64,000 bases of DNA from CALOBA01 sp942491465 (GTDB lineage: Bacteria > Pseudomonadota > Gammaproteobacteria > Chromatiales > Chromatiaceae), in NCBI GenBank assembly GCA_942491465.1, contig CALOBA010000008.1, forward strand, positions 1-64,000, given 5' to 3'. The translations under genes and the position numbers were made by a program. The notes beneath the pieces are model-generated. The model made no database searches, was not told the DNA's origin, and was given only the letters and a program-made list of their open reading frames with translations. Shown here piece by piece: positions 1-8,354 of the stretch; positions within the stretch are counted from its first letter, which is position 1; each line of letters starts with the position of its first letter.

Positions 1-137
1 TATTGGGCATTGCGGAATCAGGCAATATTGGGTTATACATCATCCGCAAAACACAACACACTGCCGCTGTCGATGGGACTCCCACCGACAACCCCTGTTC
101 CCCGTCCGATTTCATTGCGAAAAAACCATACGCCTGC

Positions 138-1529
138 ATGCCCACAATGTCAACCCGCGAAGAGCAGATCGAGAAATTCTGGTCCAACTATCTGGAAAGG
201 CTTCAGAAAAAGCGGGTCGAGCAGCATCAGCAGCGGTGGTATACGATCCGGGCGGAGCAGTTCTTGGAGGCGATGAAGCCGCGTCGGTTGGCGGCGCTGG
301 GGGCGTCGGACGTGGCGGATTATCTGGCCAGGAAGGGCCGGGAAGGGGCGCTGACGGCGTTTCAGTTCCGGCAGATGGTCGATGCTATACGGACTTTGGG
401 CGAGGTGGCGGGGGCGGCCTGGGTTGCGGAGGTGGATTGGGGGCATTGGCTGGGCTCGGCCCAGGCGCTGGCGGCGAATCATCCGACGGTGGCGCGGGAT
501 TACGGGCCGGCGGTGGGCGGCCTGGAGCCGCTCGGGGAGGTGGGGAATCTGGCGGCGGTGCGTCGGGAGCATCAGGCGGTGGTGGATCGGATGGTGACGG
601 AGATCCGCAAGCGGGGCTATTCGATCCGCACCGAGCGCAGCTATACGGATTGGGTGCTGCGGTTGATTGCGTATTGTGGCGGCAAGGGGCCCGAGGCGCT
701 GGGCTCGGCGGATGTGACCCGGTTTATGAGCTGGCTGGCGGTGGAGCGGAAGGTGTCGGCGAGTACGCAGAATCAGGCGTTGAATGGGGTGTTGTTTCTG
801 TTTCGGGAGGTGCTGGGCCGCGAGGGGTTTGCCTATGGCGACTATGCCAAGGCGAAACGGCCGAAGCGGCTGCCGACGGTGTTGTCGAAGGGTGAGATCG
901 CGCGGTTGTTGGCGGCGCTCGATGGGGAGCATCGGTTGATGGCGTCGCTGGCCTATGGTGCGGGGCTGCGGTTGATGGAGGTGCTGCGGCTGCGGGTGCA
1001 GGACCTGGACTTCGGCTACAAGCAGATCGAGGTGCGCAATGCGAAGGGCGGGCGGGATCGGTTGGTGCCGTTGCCGGAGCGGCTGATCCCGCAGTTGATG
1101 ACACATCTGGGCGGGGTGCAGGCGCAGTTTGAGGCGGATCGGGCGGCGGGGGTGGGGGCGGTGTATCTGCCCGATGCGCTGGCGCGCCAGCGGCCGAACG
1201 CCGGGCGGGAGTGGATTTGGCAGTATGTGTTCCCGAGCGGTCGGCTGTCGATCGACCCGCGCACGCAGACGACCCGCCGGCATCATCTGCACGAGACGAG
1301 CCTGCAGAAGCAGGTGAAGGCGGCGGCGGTGCGGGCGGGGATCGACAAACGGGTGAGCACGCATACGCTGCGGCACTCGTTTGCGACGCACCTGTTGGAG
1401 GACGGATACGACATCCGCACGGTGCAGGAGCTGCTGGGGCATGCGGATGTGTCGACGACGATGATCTATACCCATGTGCTCAACCGCGGCGGGCGGGGGG
1501 TGAGGAGTCCGTTGGATGGGTTGATCTGA
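138..1529 (+). CDS. intI: Integron-type tyrosine recombinase with N-terminal extension
   Basis: Site-specific tyrosine recombinase. The C-terminal two thirds matches integron integrases: the first catalytic Arg lies in GAGLRLMEVLRLR, the HxxR box is HTLRHSFATHLL, followed by LLGHADVSTTMIYTH with the nucleophile Tyr. Between them is the IntI-specific insertion (VFPSGRLSIDPRTQTTRRHH then HLHETSLQKQV). About 120 residues precede the usual IntI core-binding domain, so the protein (about 463 residues) is longer than the usual 320-340. The frame is open to the window edge; ATG 138 (or 147) is the first plausible start. Only 137 bases upstream are visible, so any attI site and cassette array would lie outside. 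The downstream side is transposon debris. IntI assignment is secure; the function of the extension is unknown. Confidence 0.85.
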   Translation: MPTMSTREEQIEKFWSNYLERLQKKRVEQHQQRWYTIRAEQFLEAMKPRRLAALGASDVADYLARKGREGALTAFQFRQMVDAIRTLGEVAGAAWVAEVDWGHWLGSAQALAANHPTVARDYGPAVGGLEPLGEVGNLAAVRREHQAVVDRMVTEIRKRGYSIRTERSYTDWVLRLIAYCGGKGPEALGSADVTRFMSWLAVERKVSASTQNQALNGVLFLFREVLGREGFAYGDYAKAKRPKRLPTVLSKGEIARLLAALDGEHRLMASLAYGAGLRLMEVLRLRVQDLDFGYKQIEVRNAKGGRDRLVPLPERLIPQLMTHLGGVQAQFEADRAAGVGAVYLPDALARQRPNAGREWIWQYVFPSGRLSIDPRTQTTRRHHLHETSLQKQVKAAAVRAGIDKRVSTHTLRHSFATHLLEDGYDIRTVQELLGHADVSTTMIYTHVLNRGGRGVRSPLDGLI

Positions 1530-1689
1530 TGGGCGTGCCCGGTTCGCTCGCCCGCACGCGGGCACGGAGTAGCGCTGCGCCGAAATATCGCTTACGAAAC
1601 CTTGGGCTGCCCAGCGCCCATCGGGATCGCTATCGATCCCGACCCCAACCCCCAACCCCGACAACGACCTGGCCCTCTACGGAGCTAAG

Positions 1690-1880
1690 ACCGCAAGCGG
1701 TCGCCGCCCCCGTAAGCGGGCTCGCGGCTGACGCTGATCGAGATCGGCCGACGCTTCGGTGGCGGGTCGGAGCTTCGCCATCGCACCAAGCGCACCAAGC
1801 GCGCCGATCGGTTGCTGGGCAATCGTCATCTGCGGCGCGATGCCAAGGCGATCGATGCGGCGTTGGCGCGGCTGTTGCTC
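1690..1880 (+). pseudogene. Remnant of an IS4-type transposase N-terminus
   Basis: A plus-strand frame beginning near 1727 reads LTLIEIGRRFGGGSELRHRT followed by KRTKRADRLLGNRHLRRDAK. This resembles the N-terminal region of IS4-family transposases (HRIKRxDRLLGN signature). No start codon, DDE domain or terminal repeats remain, and the homology ends where antisense IS110 sequence begins. A decayed fragment. Confidence 0.5.
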
Positions 1881-2306
1881 GCCGGTGTGGCGGGGCTAGA
1901 GCGCAATCCGCCCGGACTCCAGCCGACCCCCGCGAAGCGCTCGATGGGGCCGGTCTCCAGCACGATGGTCAACCCGAGAATGCGCCCGATGCCGCTGACG
2001 CTGAGCAGTGCCCGCAAGCGCTGCGTCTCCTTGCTCTGGCGCCAGGCTTCGCGCTCGAGCAGGTCGACGGCCGCCTGTTGGCCTTGCATGGCCAGGACCG
2101 TGCTCTGGATCGCCAGCGCCAAGTTGGCGTCGGTGACCGGCTCGGCGACCGACTCCGGGGTCAGGCGCCGTGCCGCGTTGGCGCTTATCGAGCGCCCGCG
2201 GTTGCGCGAGCGTCGGCATACTTCAGGCCGCTGTACTGCACGATGGCCGCCGTGTTCGCCAGGTGCACCCGGTAGCCGGACGCCATCAAGGCATCGAAGC
2301 CGCCGA
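1880..2306 (-). pseudogene. Remnants of an IS110-family transposase
   Basis: On the minus strand, FDALMASGYRVHLANTAAI with QYSGLKYAD (about 2220-2306) is the N-terminal DEDD-region signature of IS110 transposases. A different frame (about 1950-2120) reads LLSVSGIGRILGLTIVLETG, the C-terminal Transposase_20 signature. The two pieces are in different frames and much closer than in an intact protein of about 330-400 residues, so the gene carries an internal deletion and frameshifts. Not functional. Confidence 0.7.
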
Positions 2307-2697
2307 GAAGACCTCCGGCGAGGACCGTGAAGCGGCTCAGGATGCCTGCGCGAAGGCGATATTGGACCTTTGGCAACACCGAAACGCCCTTCCAGACCAT
2401 CTTCGTCCCATGGGGGAGCTTGAGCCCGTGGTGCGGGCGATTGCCAGTCTGGATGTGGAGGAAAGTGACTACCGCTATTACCCCGACGCCCTGCGCGAGG
2501 CTGCGACTGCGCACGCCGATGAGGAGACCAAGCAGTGGCTCGACCTCGCGTTCGGGCTCGATTATTCGGCCCGCCTCTTGATCAGCTTCGCTTTGACGTC
2601 CGCTGCGCAACGCGCGGTCGCCGGCAGTGAGCACTCAAACCAAGAGATCGACGTAGCTTGCGTCAGCGAATCAGCGCAATCTCCACGCCAACCTTGA
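2306..2697 (+). pseudogene. 3' remnant of an uncharacterised alpha-helical protein
   Basis: A plus-strand frame abutting the IS110 debris reads EDREAAQDACAKAILDLWQH and continues through a plausible helical protein to a stop at 2697. The upstream part of the same frame is antisense transposase, so the original 5' end has been replaced. No domain recognised. It may be the surviving C-terminal half of a gene disrupted by the insertion; chance coding cannot be excluded. Confidence 0.35.
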
Positions 2698-3040
2698 GTT
2701 TCCGCCAAGCGGAGTCAGCCGTCATTGCCGCTATCCCACGCTCCATCGCGACGGCGAGACAGGCCCGATCGCCGAGCGACAGTCCGAGTTCGCGCGAAGG
2801 CGGCAACAGGCGGGCGCAAAGGATGGCTTGCGAAGACGAGAACGGCACGATCTCGAGGGGCGAATCTGCCAAGCGCATCGCGATGGGCTCCGGGTTCTGC
2901 CCATCACGGGCAAAACGACCAAGCGTCTCGGCAAGATTGACGGTGGAGATGCAGGCATCGCTCATCGCTTGGCCCACGACCGCGTGCCCCGGCTCGCGAA
3001 ACAGGAACGCCAGCAACGCCGACGCATCCAACGCGATCAC
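2663..3040 (-). CDS. PIN-domain toxin, VapC type
   Basis: Predicted Mg2+-dependent ribonuclease toxin of a type II toxin-antitoxin pair, 125 residues. PIN acidic residues are visible: Asp in MIALDASALLAF, Glu in STVNLAETLGRF, and the GLSLGDRACLAVA segment followed by a terminal Asp (MTADSAW). The start overlaps the stop of the upstream antitoxin by 4 bases (ATGA), indicating translational coupling. Typical VapC substrates are tRNA or rRNA; the target here cannot be told from sequence. Both acidic clusters appear intact. Confidence 0.85.
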   Translation of the reverse strand: MIALDASALLAFLFREPGHAVVGQAMSDACISTVNLAETLGRFARDGQNPEPIAMRLADSPLEIVPFSSSQAILCARLLPPSRELGLSLGDRACLAVAMERGIAAMTADSAWRKLKVGVEIALIR

Positions 3041-3288
3041 TCGCCCTGCGCCTCGCGGCGACGCTGTGCTATCAGGTCTTCCACGACTTGGGACGGCTTG
3101 TCCGCGCCATACAGTTCATCAACCAGCCCTTGCAGCGCGGTCAGATCGGGATTGCCGCTCGCTGGCCGGCAGGCGTCGGCGAGGATCTCCCGCGCCTCTG
3201 CCTCCATGCTGCGCCCCATCCGCGCCGCCCGCATGCGCAGGCTCGTGTGGACCGAATCCGGAAGGTTGCGAACATTCAACGTTGCCAT
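3037..3288 (-). CDS. Ribbon-helix-helix antitoxin, FitA/VapB type
   Basis: Small antitoxin of 83 residues. The N-terminus MATLNVRNLPDSVHTSLRMR is the short beta strand and first helix of the FitA-like RHH DNA-binding fold, followed by GRSMEAEAREIL typical of this family. The C-terminal half would cover the toxin active site. It precedes the toxin with a 4-base overlap. Such complexes usually autorepress their own promoter, which would lie in the bases just above 3288. Confidence 0.85.
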   Translation of the reverse strand: MATLNVRNLPDSVHTSLRMRAARMGRSMEAEAREILADACRPASGNPDLTALQGLVDELYGADKPSQVVEDLIAQRRREAQGE

Positions 3289-3366
3289 CGAGCTGTCACC
3301 CCGTCGTTGCGAGAAGCACCAGTGGCATTGTAGGCAGTGTTGGCGTTGATATCAATCGGACACGAC

Positions 3367-3512
3367 CTACGTCGCTTCGACAGCTTGCGCCGCCGGCGCA
3401 TCCTTCTCGTCCACCGGCTCGCGAAACGCCCGCGATGCCGTGATGCAGTCCAGCGGCACCACGAGCATGGTCAGGGGCACGGCGACGATGGGGCCGAACA
3501 GCAGCGAGATGG
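3367..3512 (-). pseudogene. C-terminal scrap of an inner-membrane protein
   Basis: The minus-strand frame reads MTISLLFGPIVAVPLTMLVV, one hydrophobic helix followed by a short charged tail ending at 3367. It looks like the last transmembrane helix of a larger transporter, possibly RND type. No initiation signals or upstream domain remain; the sequence above is the 3' part of the NERD remnant. Confidence 0.3.
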
Positions 3513-4064
3513 TCATGTGATTGAACCGCTTTGTTGAACAGGGCTCCAGAGCCCCGCCGCGAGACGGCCCTGTCGTGACGCGCGGATCACCGACATGCCT
3601 GGGCACGCCGATGTCGATTCTCCGCCGTGTTCTCGGTGAGGACGGCGGCCGTTGCCAGGGCGCAGTCCGGCTGCTGGCGGGGTACGGCTGCGCCGTCCGA
3701 CCACTGGAGGGAGGCTCGCGGTGCCTGATCCTCGGGCCGTGCCGGCGCGACTCTGGAACCGGTGGCGTTGCCGACCCACGACCTGGGTCCAATTGGGATC
3801 GTTCATGCGGCCGAACACCAACCCGCGGTAGTTCTTCGTCTCGATGACGAGCAGGCCGTTGGGCGTCAGCACCAGGTGATCGATCTGGGTCAGCCCGCCG
3901 CGGCCATCGGGCAGGATCAGGTCGTCGGCCACATGGGTGAACGCGCGCCGCAGCGTGCGCGAGACCTGCGCCTCCCCGGCGGCGCCGCGTCGCTCGGCGC
4001 GCGATCTCGGAGACAGCAGGCGCAGCAGTGCGCCGAGCCGGGATGGTTGTTTGCGTGGAGACAT
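3513..4064 (-). pseudogene. NERD-domain (nuclease-related) protein, frameshifted
   Basis: From ATG 4064 the frame encodes a basic N-terminus and then the NERD core: GEAQVSRTLRRAF, LPDGRGGLTQIDHLVLTPNG and LLVIETKNYRGLVFG, carrying the D...ExK catalytic pattern of the PD-(D/E)xK-like fold. The expected continuation after the Trp-Thr-Gln segment (about 3770-3790) is not in frame. Related peptides (VLTEN and VPRHV-like) occur in the other frames until about 3580, indicating at least one indel. The promoter side joins the truncated IS630 gene, so this copy is probably dead. Confidence 0.55.
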
Positions 4065-4182
4065 GCGCCGGGGGCCTCTGGCAGCGGGATTTGGATCGCT
4101 CCGGCTCGCGGCGGGCGTCGGGCCATCTCGTAGCACTCCCATGGGCGCCCGTCGATGCCTCATCTGCAAGGATTTGGAGCCC

Positions 4183-4722
4183 TCAAGTAAGGATGTGCTC
4201 CAGCGCGCAGACGAACTCCGCGCTCTGCTGGGCCGGGATGCACCAACACTCCTTCAGCCATGGTTTAAGCTCGTTTTTTTTTAGCACCTGCCGCACCGTC
4301 TCGTGCGAAATGCTCTCGAACACTTCAAGCTCGACCAACCGGTCGGCCAGCAGCTTCAGGGTCCAACGTGCCCGCCCCTGCGGCGGGGGCGAGCAGGCCA
4401 GGGCGATGAGCTTCGCCTCGCTCTCACCGTCGAACGCCGGCGGACGGGTCCGACGCGGACGCTTCGCGTTCAACGCCCGCTCCAACCCCTCTTCGACGAA
4501 CGCCTTGCGCACCCGCTCGACGGTCGGGCGGCTCACATGCACGGCCGCGGCCACCTCGGTATCGGAGGGCGGGCGCCGATCCGTGTCGGTGCCCTCGTCA
4601 CAGGCCAGCAGGATGCGCGCGTGCGCGAGCTTACGCGCTGCCGACTTGCCCTTGGAGATCAGCGCACCAAGCTCGCTCCGCTCGGATTCGGTAAGCGTGA
4701 CCTTGTACTTCTTCGCTGGCAT
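4183..4722 (-). pseudogene. Truncated IS630-family transposase (HTH half only)
   Basis: 179 residues with the two helix-turn-helix segments of IS630/Tc1-like transposases: MPAKKYKVTLTESERSELGA, SDTEVAAAVHVSRPTVERVR, and the WTLKLLADRLVELEV and SHETVRQVLKKNELKPW region. The frame stops shortly after AEFVCALEHIL, just where the DDE catalytic domain should start. None of that domain is found downstream; the sequence runs into the NERD remnant. The A9 run at 4274-4282 (minus strand) is read in frame. Inactive. Confidence 0.75.
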
Positions 4723-5207
4723 CGGATTCTCAAGCCTCGTCAGATTGTCAGGAACAAGACTTGAGACTTTACATTAATTTACATCAGAACTTAACTGATC
4801 GACTGCTAGGTACATTTCCAGGGTTGCAGATCGGGCCCTGTCCCCGGCGATCGGCGACCGGCAAGGCGCCGCTGGGGCTGCCCGCGGGTGCCGGTCTCGC
4901 GGGGTCACGTCGAGACAGGTCGAACCGCTGAGACAGATCGGACGGCGTTGAGACACCGCTGAGACACGCCTGAGACGCGAAGGCTGTCTCAGGCGTCTTG
5001 AGACAGGCCTGCCAAGACCGCGTTGGTAGGCGGCAAAATGTTGTTTCAAAATGGGTTTTCTTGGAGGTTCTGTAGTTGGCCTGCTGTTTGCTTATTAAGG
5101 CGGTAGACGCCGATTCCTGGGCCGACCGAGACGCTGTCCCGAAACGCCGGCGCCTCAGCGCGACGCCCCCGGCCCGGCTGCAAACCACATCGCGGGAGAA
5201 CCACCAA
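4723..5207. other. Gene-free stretch with phased GAGACA repeats and a hairpin
   Basis: No gene is supported here. GAGACA or GAGACG occurs at 4912, 4930, 4950, 4961, 4972 and 5000; the three at 4950, 4961 and 4972 are exactly 11 bp apart. A perfect 10-bp inverted repeat (CGCCTGAGAC at 4967-4976, GTCTCAGGCG at 4986-4995) overlaps the cluster. Direct half-sites at 11-bp spacing are the usual arrangement for OmpR/PhoB-family regulators, and a decayed regulator of that family begins at 5208. Confidence 0.6.
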
Positions 5208-5805
5208 GTGATCGACAACAATCCGACTCGCCCGGCAGCAGGGCGTGGTCGCCGGCTGATGCTGGCAGGTACAAGTCCCGAGCTGTTGCGGATGATAGAC
5301 CGATATCTCCTCGGGGTCGGACATGCGACAACGCGTGCGGACCTGTCCCTGATCGGCCCGGTGCCGCCGTCGCCCCCGCCCGAGGCCCTGCTCTTCGTGT
5401 CCAACCGAATCGATCGGGCGGCCGTGCAATCCTTCGCGCAAGTGACCGCAGGACGCGACCATCCGGTGCTCTGCATCGTGCCGATGCCGGATGCACAGCA
5501 GACGAAGCTGCTCGATGAGATGCCCGCCGATGAGTTGGTCTTCGCACCCTGGGGGCTGGAAGAGATTGTGATCCGGGTCGAGCGGTTGTTCCGCCGACGA
5601 CCGATCATTGATGAGATTTGGCAAGGCAAGGGCGGACATTCCGCCAAACATCTTAACCATCACGTGCAGCATGCTGCGTGCCAAGATCGAAGGCGAACCG
5701 TCCCGTCCGCGTTTGCTGAAGACCGTGCCCCGCGTAGGCTACCGGCTGGAACAGGCTCTGTCGCCGACGCAAGGGACGTGGGGGGCACCTAGTGTTGCTG
5801 CGTAA
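5208..5805 (+). pseudogene. Decayed OmpR/PhoB-type response regulator
   Basis: From GTG 5208 (preceded by GGGAG) a degenerate receiver domain is readable, ending in ADELVFAPWGLEEIVIRVER, which matches the alpha5 end of receivers. Most of the winged-helix DNA-binding domain is missing. The final helix-wing segment (SMLRAKIEGEPSRPR then LLKTVPRVGYRLEQ) follows in another frame and ends at 5805. An internal deletion plus frame change has destroyed the gene. No partner kinase is adjacent. Confidence 0.6.
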
Positions 5806-5875
5806 AGATGACCCATCGCCCCGGGCGCGGCGGTCTGCCATTCTTACCCGGCCGACCGCGCGGAATCCCGTCCCC

Positions 5876-7222
5876 ATGACCCGGCCCCCGTGCATGGACA
5901 CCTCCCGCGGCGAGCAGGCGCCTTGGCTGCAACGCCGGTTCACCGAAGCATCCACCGCCATGGCCTATGTCAACGCTCAGGGGCGCATCACTGCGGCCAA
6001 CCTCGCCATGGAGACCTTGCTTGAGCGTCCCGCCGCCGCCCTGGTGGGCGCCGACCTGCTGGGGCTTGCGCAACCACAGCAGGGGGGCAAGAGCACGGAG
6101 CAAGTCGGCGAGGCGTTTCGGCTGCTGGTCGGCGACGGCTGGCCGCAGACCCTGGAACAGGCGTACTTCTCCGGGGTCGGTGCGCCGCGTTGGATGCGCA
6201 AGGTCATCGTCCCCGAACTTGACCATCGCGGCGAGATCCTGCACGCCTTGGTCCGTTTCGACGATCTCACCCCGATGCGCCGGGACGCTGCGCGGCTGCG
6301 CCAGGCGGCGACGGCGTTCGTGCACGCCCCGGACGGTATGTTGGTGATGGACCCGCGGGCGCGCATCGTCGATGTCAACGCCGCATTCCTGCAGATGACC
6401 GGCCTGTCCCGCGATGAGGTGGTCGGCAGCGATGCGCGAGAGGTCGGCGGCGCCGGACATGGCCCCGGCCTGCTCAGCGACCTCTGGGAGCAACTCCTCA
6501 CCCGTGACGCCTTGACGAACGAGCGATGGAGCCGGCGCAAGACCGGGACCTTGATCGCCCTGCGACTCTGCATCAACGCCATCAGGGACGAGACCGGCGC
6601 GGTGGACGGCTACCTGGCGCTGTTTTCCGACATCACGGCGCACAAGCTCCAGGTTGATCGTCTGCAGCGCCATGCCCACCATGACGCGCTGACGGGCCTG
6701 CCCAACCGGGTCCTGCTCAAGGAGCGGCTGGAGCATGCCCTGCACGGCGCGCGGCGGCGGGATCAGTACCTCGCCGTGATCTATCTCGATCTCGACGACT
6801 TCAAGGTCATCAACGACACCCACGGCCATGAGGTCGGCGATCGCTTCCTGATGGCCGTCGCGCGGCGTTTGCGCGGCGTGCTGCGCGATGCCGACACCAT
6901 TGCCCGCTTGGGCGGCGACGAGTTCGTCGTCGTCTTGAACGACCGCGAAGACGTTTGGTACTGGGAGTCCATCGTCGCCCGGCTGCAGGCCACCCTCAAC
7001 GACGGCATCGTGGTGGACGGTACCAGACTGTGCACGTCGGCGAGCCTCGGCGTCGCGCTCTGCCCGCCCTGGCAGCGGGCCGACGCCGCGACGTTGCTGC
7101 ACCAAGCCGATCAGGCGATGTACGCGGCGAAGCGCGCCGGTAAAGGGCAATATCGGGTCAGTGCGATATCGGCCGCCGATGCGCAACCGCCGGGGGACGG
7201 CCCGACTGCCATTTCGGGTTAG
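5876..7222 (+). CDS. PAS-PAS-GGDEF diguanylate cyclase
   Basis: Makes cyclic di-GMP from GTP. About 448 residues from ATG 5876: two PAS-like sensor segments (around residues 20-130 and 140-260; the second contains APDGMLVMDPRARIVDVNAA) and a GGDEF domain opening with DALTGLPNRVLL. The catalytic loop is a canonical GGDEF preceded at the right distance by RDAD, the RxxD inhibitory I-site, so product feedback is expected. No EAL domain and no transmembrane segment, so it is a cytosolic sensor. The upstream in-frame region to 5792 is open but has no better start. Its 3' end overlaps the convergent hemF end by 4 bases. Confidence 0.88.
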   Translation: MTRPPCMDTSRGEQAPWLQRRFTEASTAMAYVNAQGRITAANLAMETLLERPAAALVGADLLGLAQPQQGGKSTEQVGEAFRLLVGDGWPQTLEQAYFSGVGAPRWMRKVIVPELDHRGEILHALVRFDDLTPMRRDAARLRQAATAFVHAPDGMLVMDPRARIVDVNAAFLQMTGLSRDEVVGSDAREVGGAGHGPGLLSDLWEQLLTRDALTNERWSRRKTGTLIALRLCINAIRDETGAVDGYLALFSDITAHKLQVDRLQRHAHHDALTGLPNRVLLKERLEHALHGARRRDQYLAVIYLDLDDFKVINDTHGHEVGDRFLMAVARRLRGVLRDADTIARLGGDEFVVVLNDREDVWYWESIVARLQATLNDGIVVDGTRLCTSASLGVALCPPWQRADAATLLHQADQAMYAAKRAGKGQYRVSAISAADAQPPGDGPTAISG

Positions 7223-8172
7223 ATTTCGGCCTCGGCTTGCTCGGACGACAGGGCCAGCCAGTCCTGTGGCTTGAGGTAATGGCTCAGCAGCCGTGCCTCC
7301 GGGCTGTGCGGCGTCGGCTGCCAGTCGTAGCGCCAGTGCACCTCGGGGGGGAGCGACATCAGGATGGACTCGGTGCGCCCACCGGACTGCAGGCCGAACA
7401 GCGTGCCGCGGTCGTAGACCAGGTTGAACTCCACGTAGCGGCCCCGGCGCAGGCATTGGAAGGCGCGCTCGCGCTCGCCGTAGGGCGTGGCCTTGCGGCG
7501 GGCGACGATGGGTCGGTAGGCGGCAAGATAGTGGTCGCCGACGCTGCGCATGAAGGCGAAGCAGCGTGCAAAGCCCCAGCGGTTGAGATCGTCGAAGAAC
7601 AGCCCGCCGATGCCGCGGGGCTCGTTGCGGTGCTTGAGGAAGAAATAGCGATCGCAGGCGGCCTTCAGCTCGGCGTGCAGCGCGGCCGGGTCGTCGCCGA
7701 AGCCGTCGCAGGCAGCGCGGGCGGTGCGGTGCCAGTGGATGCAGTCCTCGTCGAAGCCGTAGTACGGGGTCAGATCGAAGCCGCCGCCGAGCCACCAGAT
7801 CGGTGCGGCGTCTTCGGCCTCGGCAACGAAGAAGCGCACATTCAGGTGTGATGAGGGCACATAGGGGTTGCGCGGGTGCATGACCAGCGAGACGCCCATG
7901 GCCTGGAAGCCGCGCCCGGCCAACTCCGGGCGGGCGGCGGTGGCGCTGGGGGGCAGCCGATCGCCGTGGACGTGGGAGAAGTTGATGCCGCCTTGCTCGA
8001 AGACGGCGCCGTCGCTGAGGATGCGGCTGCGCCCGCCGCCACCGCCGGGGCGTTGCCAGTTGTCTTCGCGCACCTCACAGGCACCGTCCTCGGCCTCCAG
8101 CGCGGCGCTGAGACGGTGCTGCAGGTCGAGCAGATAGTCCTTGACGGCATCGGGATCGGGCTGTTCGGTCAT
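7219..8172 (-). CDS. hemF: Oxygen-dependent coproporphyrinogen III oxidase
   Basis: Converts coproporphyrinogen III to protoporphyrinogen IX in haem and tetrapyrrole synthesis, using O2. 317 residues, close to the usual 300-310. Family signatures: INFSHVHGDRLPPSAT, SLVMHPRNPYVPSSHLNVRF, WWLGGGFDLTPYYGFDEDC, EPRGIGGLFFDDLN, RRGRYVEFNLVYDRGTLFGL and SILMSLPPEVHWRYDW. The dependence on O2 contrasts with the oxygen-independent UbiUV pair in this window. Convergent with the diguanylate cyclase gene. Start ATG 8172 agrees with the family N-terminus. Confidence 0.97.
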   Translation of the reverse strand: MTEQPDPDAVKDYLLDLQHRLSAALEAEDGACEVREDNWQRPGGGGGRSRILSDGAVFEQGGINFSHVHGDRLPPSATAARPELAGRGFQAMGVSLVMHPRNPYVPSSHLNVRFFVAEAEDAAPIWWLGGGFDLTPYYGFDEDCIHWHRTARAACDGFGDDPAALHAELKAACDRYFFLKHRNEPRGIGGLFFDDLNRWGFARCFAFMRSVGDHYLAAYRPIVARRKATPYGERERAFQCLRRGRYVEFNLVYDRGTLFGLQSGGRTESILMSLPPEVHWRYDWQPTPHSPEARLLSHYLKPQDWLALSSEQAEAEI

Positions 8173-8354
8173 TGGGGTCTGGGCTGGATCATCGTGTTTT
8201 CTGGCTTGGGAACAGGATGTGGGGTGTCCAAGCCGGGTTCGATAGGTCTTTCAAGGCTGCTAAAGAGGACCGCAAAGTGCGAAGGACGCCGATCTTATCC
8301 CTTCCCGCCAGCTTGATCGCCGCCGACGTCAGCCAGATCGAGCAACGCCGGCTG

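Noticed and set aside
30..75. Possible attI/attC core site (GTTATAC-like) upstream of the integrase
   Set aside because: It does not match GTTRRRY and there is no paired core site or folded attC within the 137 bases available.
150..1664. Arg/His/Pro-rich minus-strand frame opposite the integrase
   Set aside because: Low-complexity shadow; the integrase motifs on the plus strand are decisive.
4183..4722. Programmed frameshift in the IS630 gene at the A9 run
   Set aside because: The run is read in frame with correct family sequence on both sides, and no DDE domain follows in any frame.
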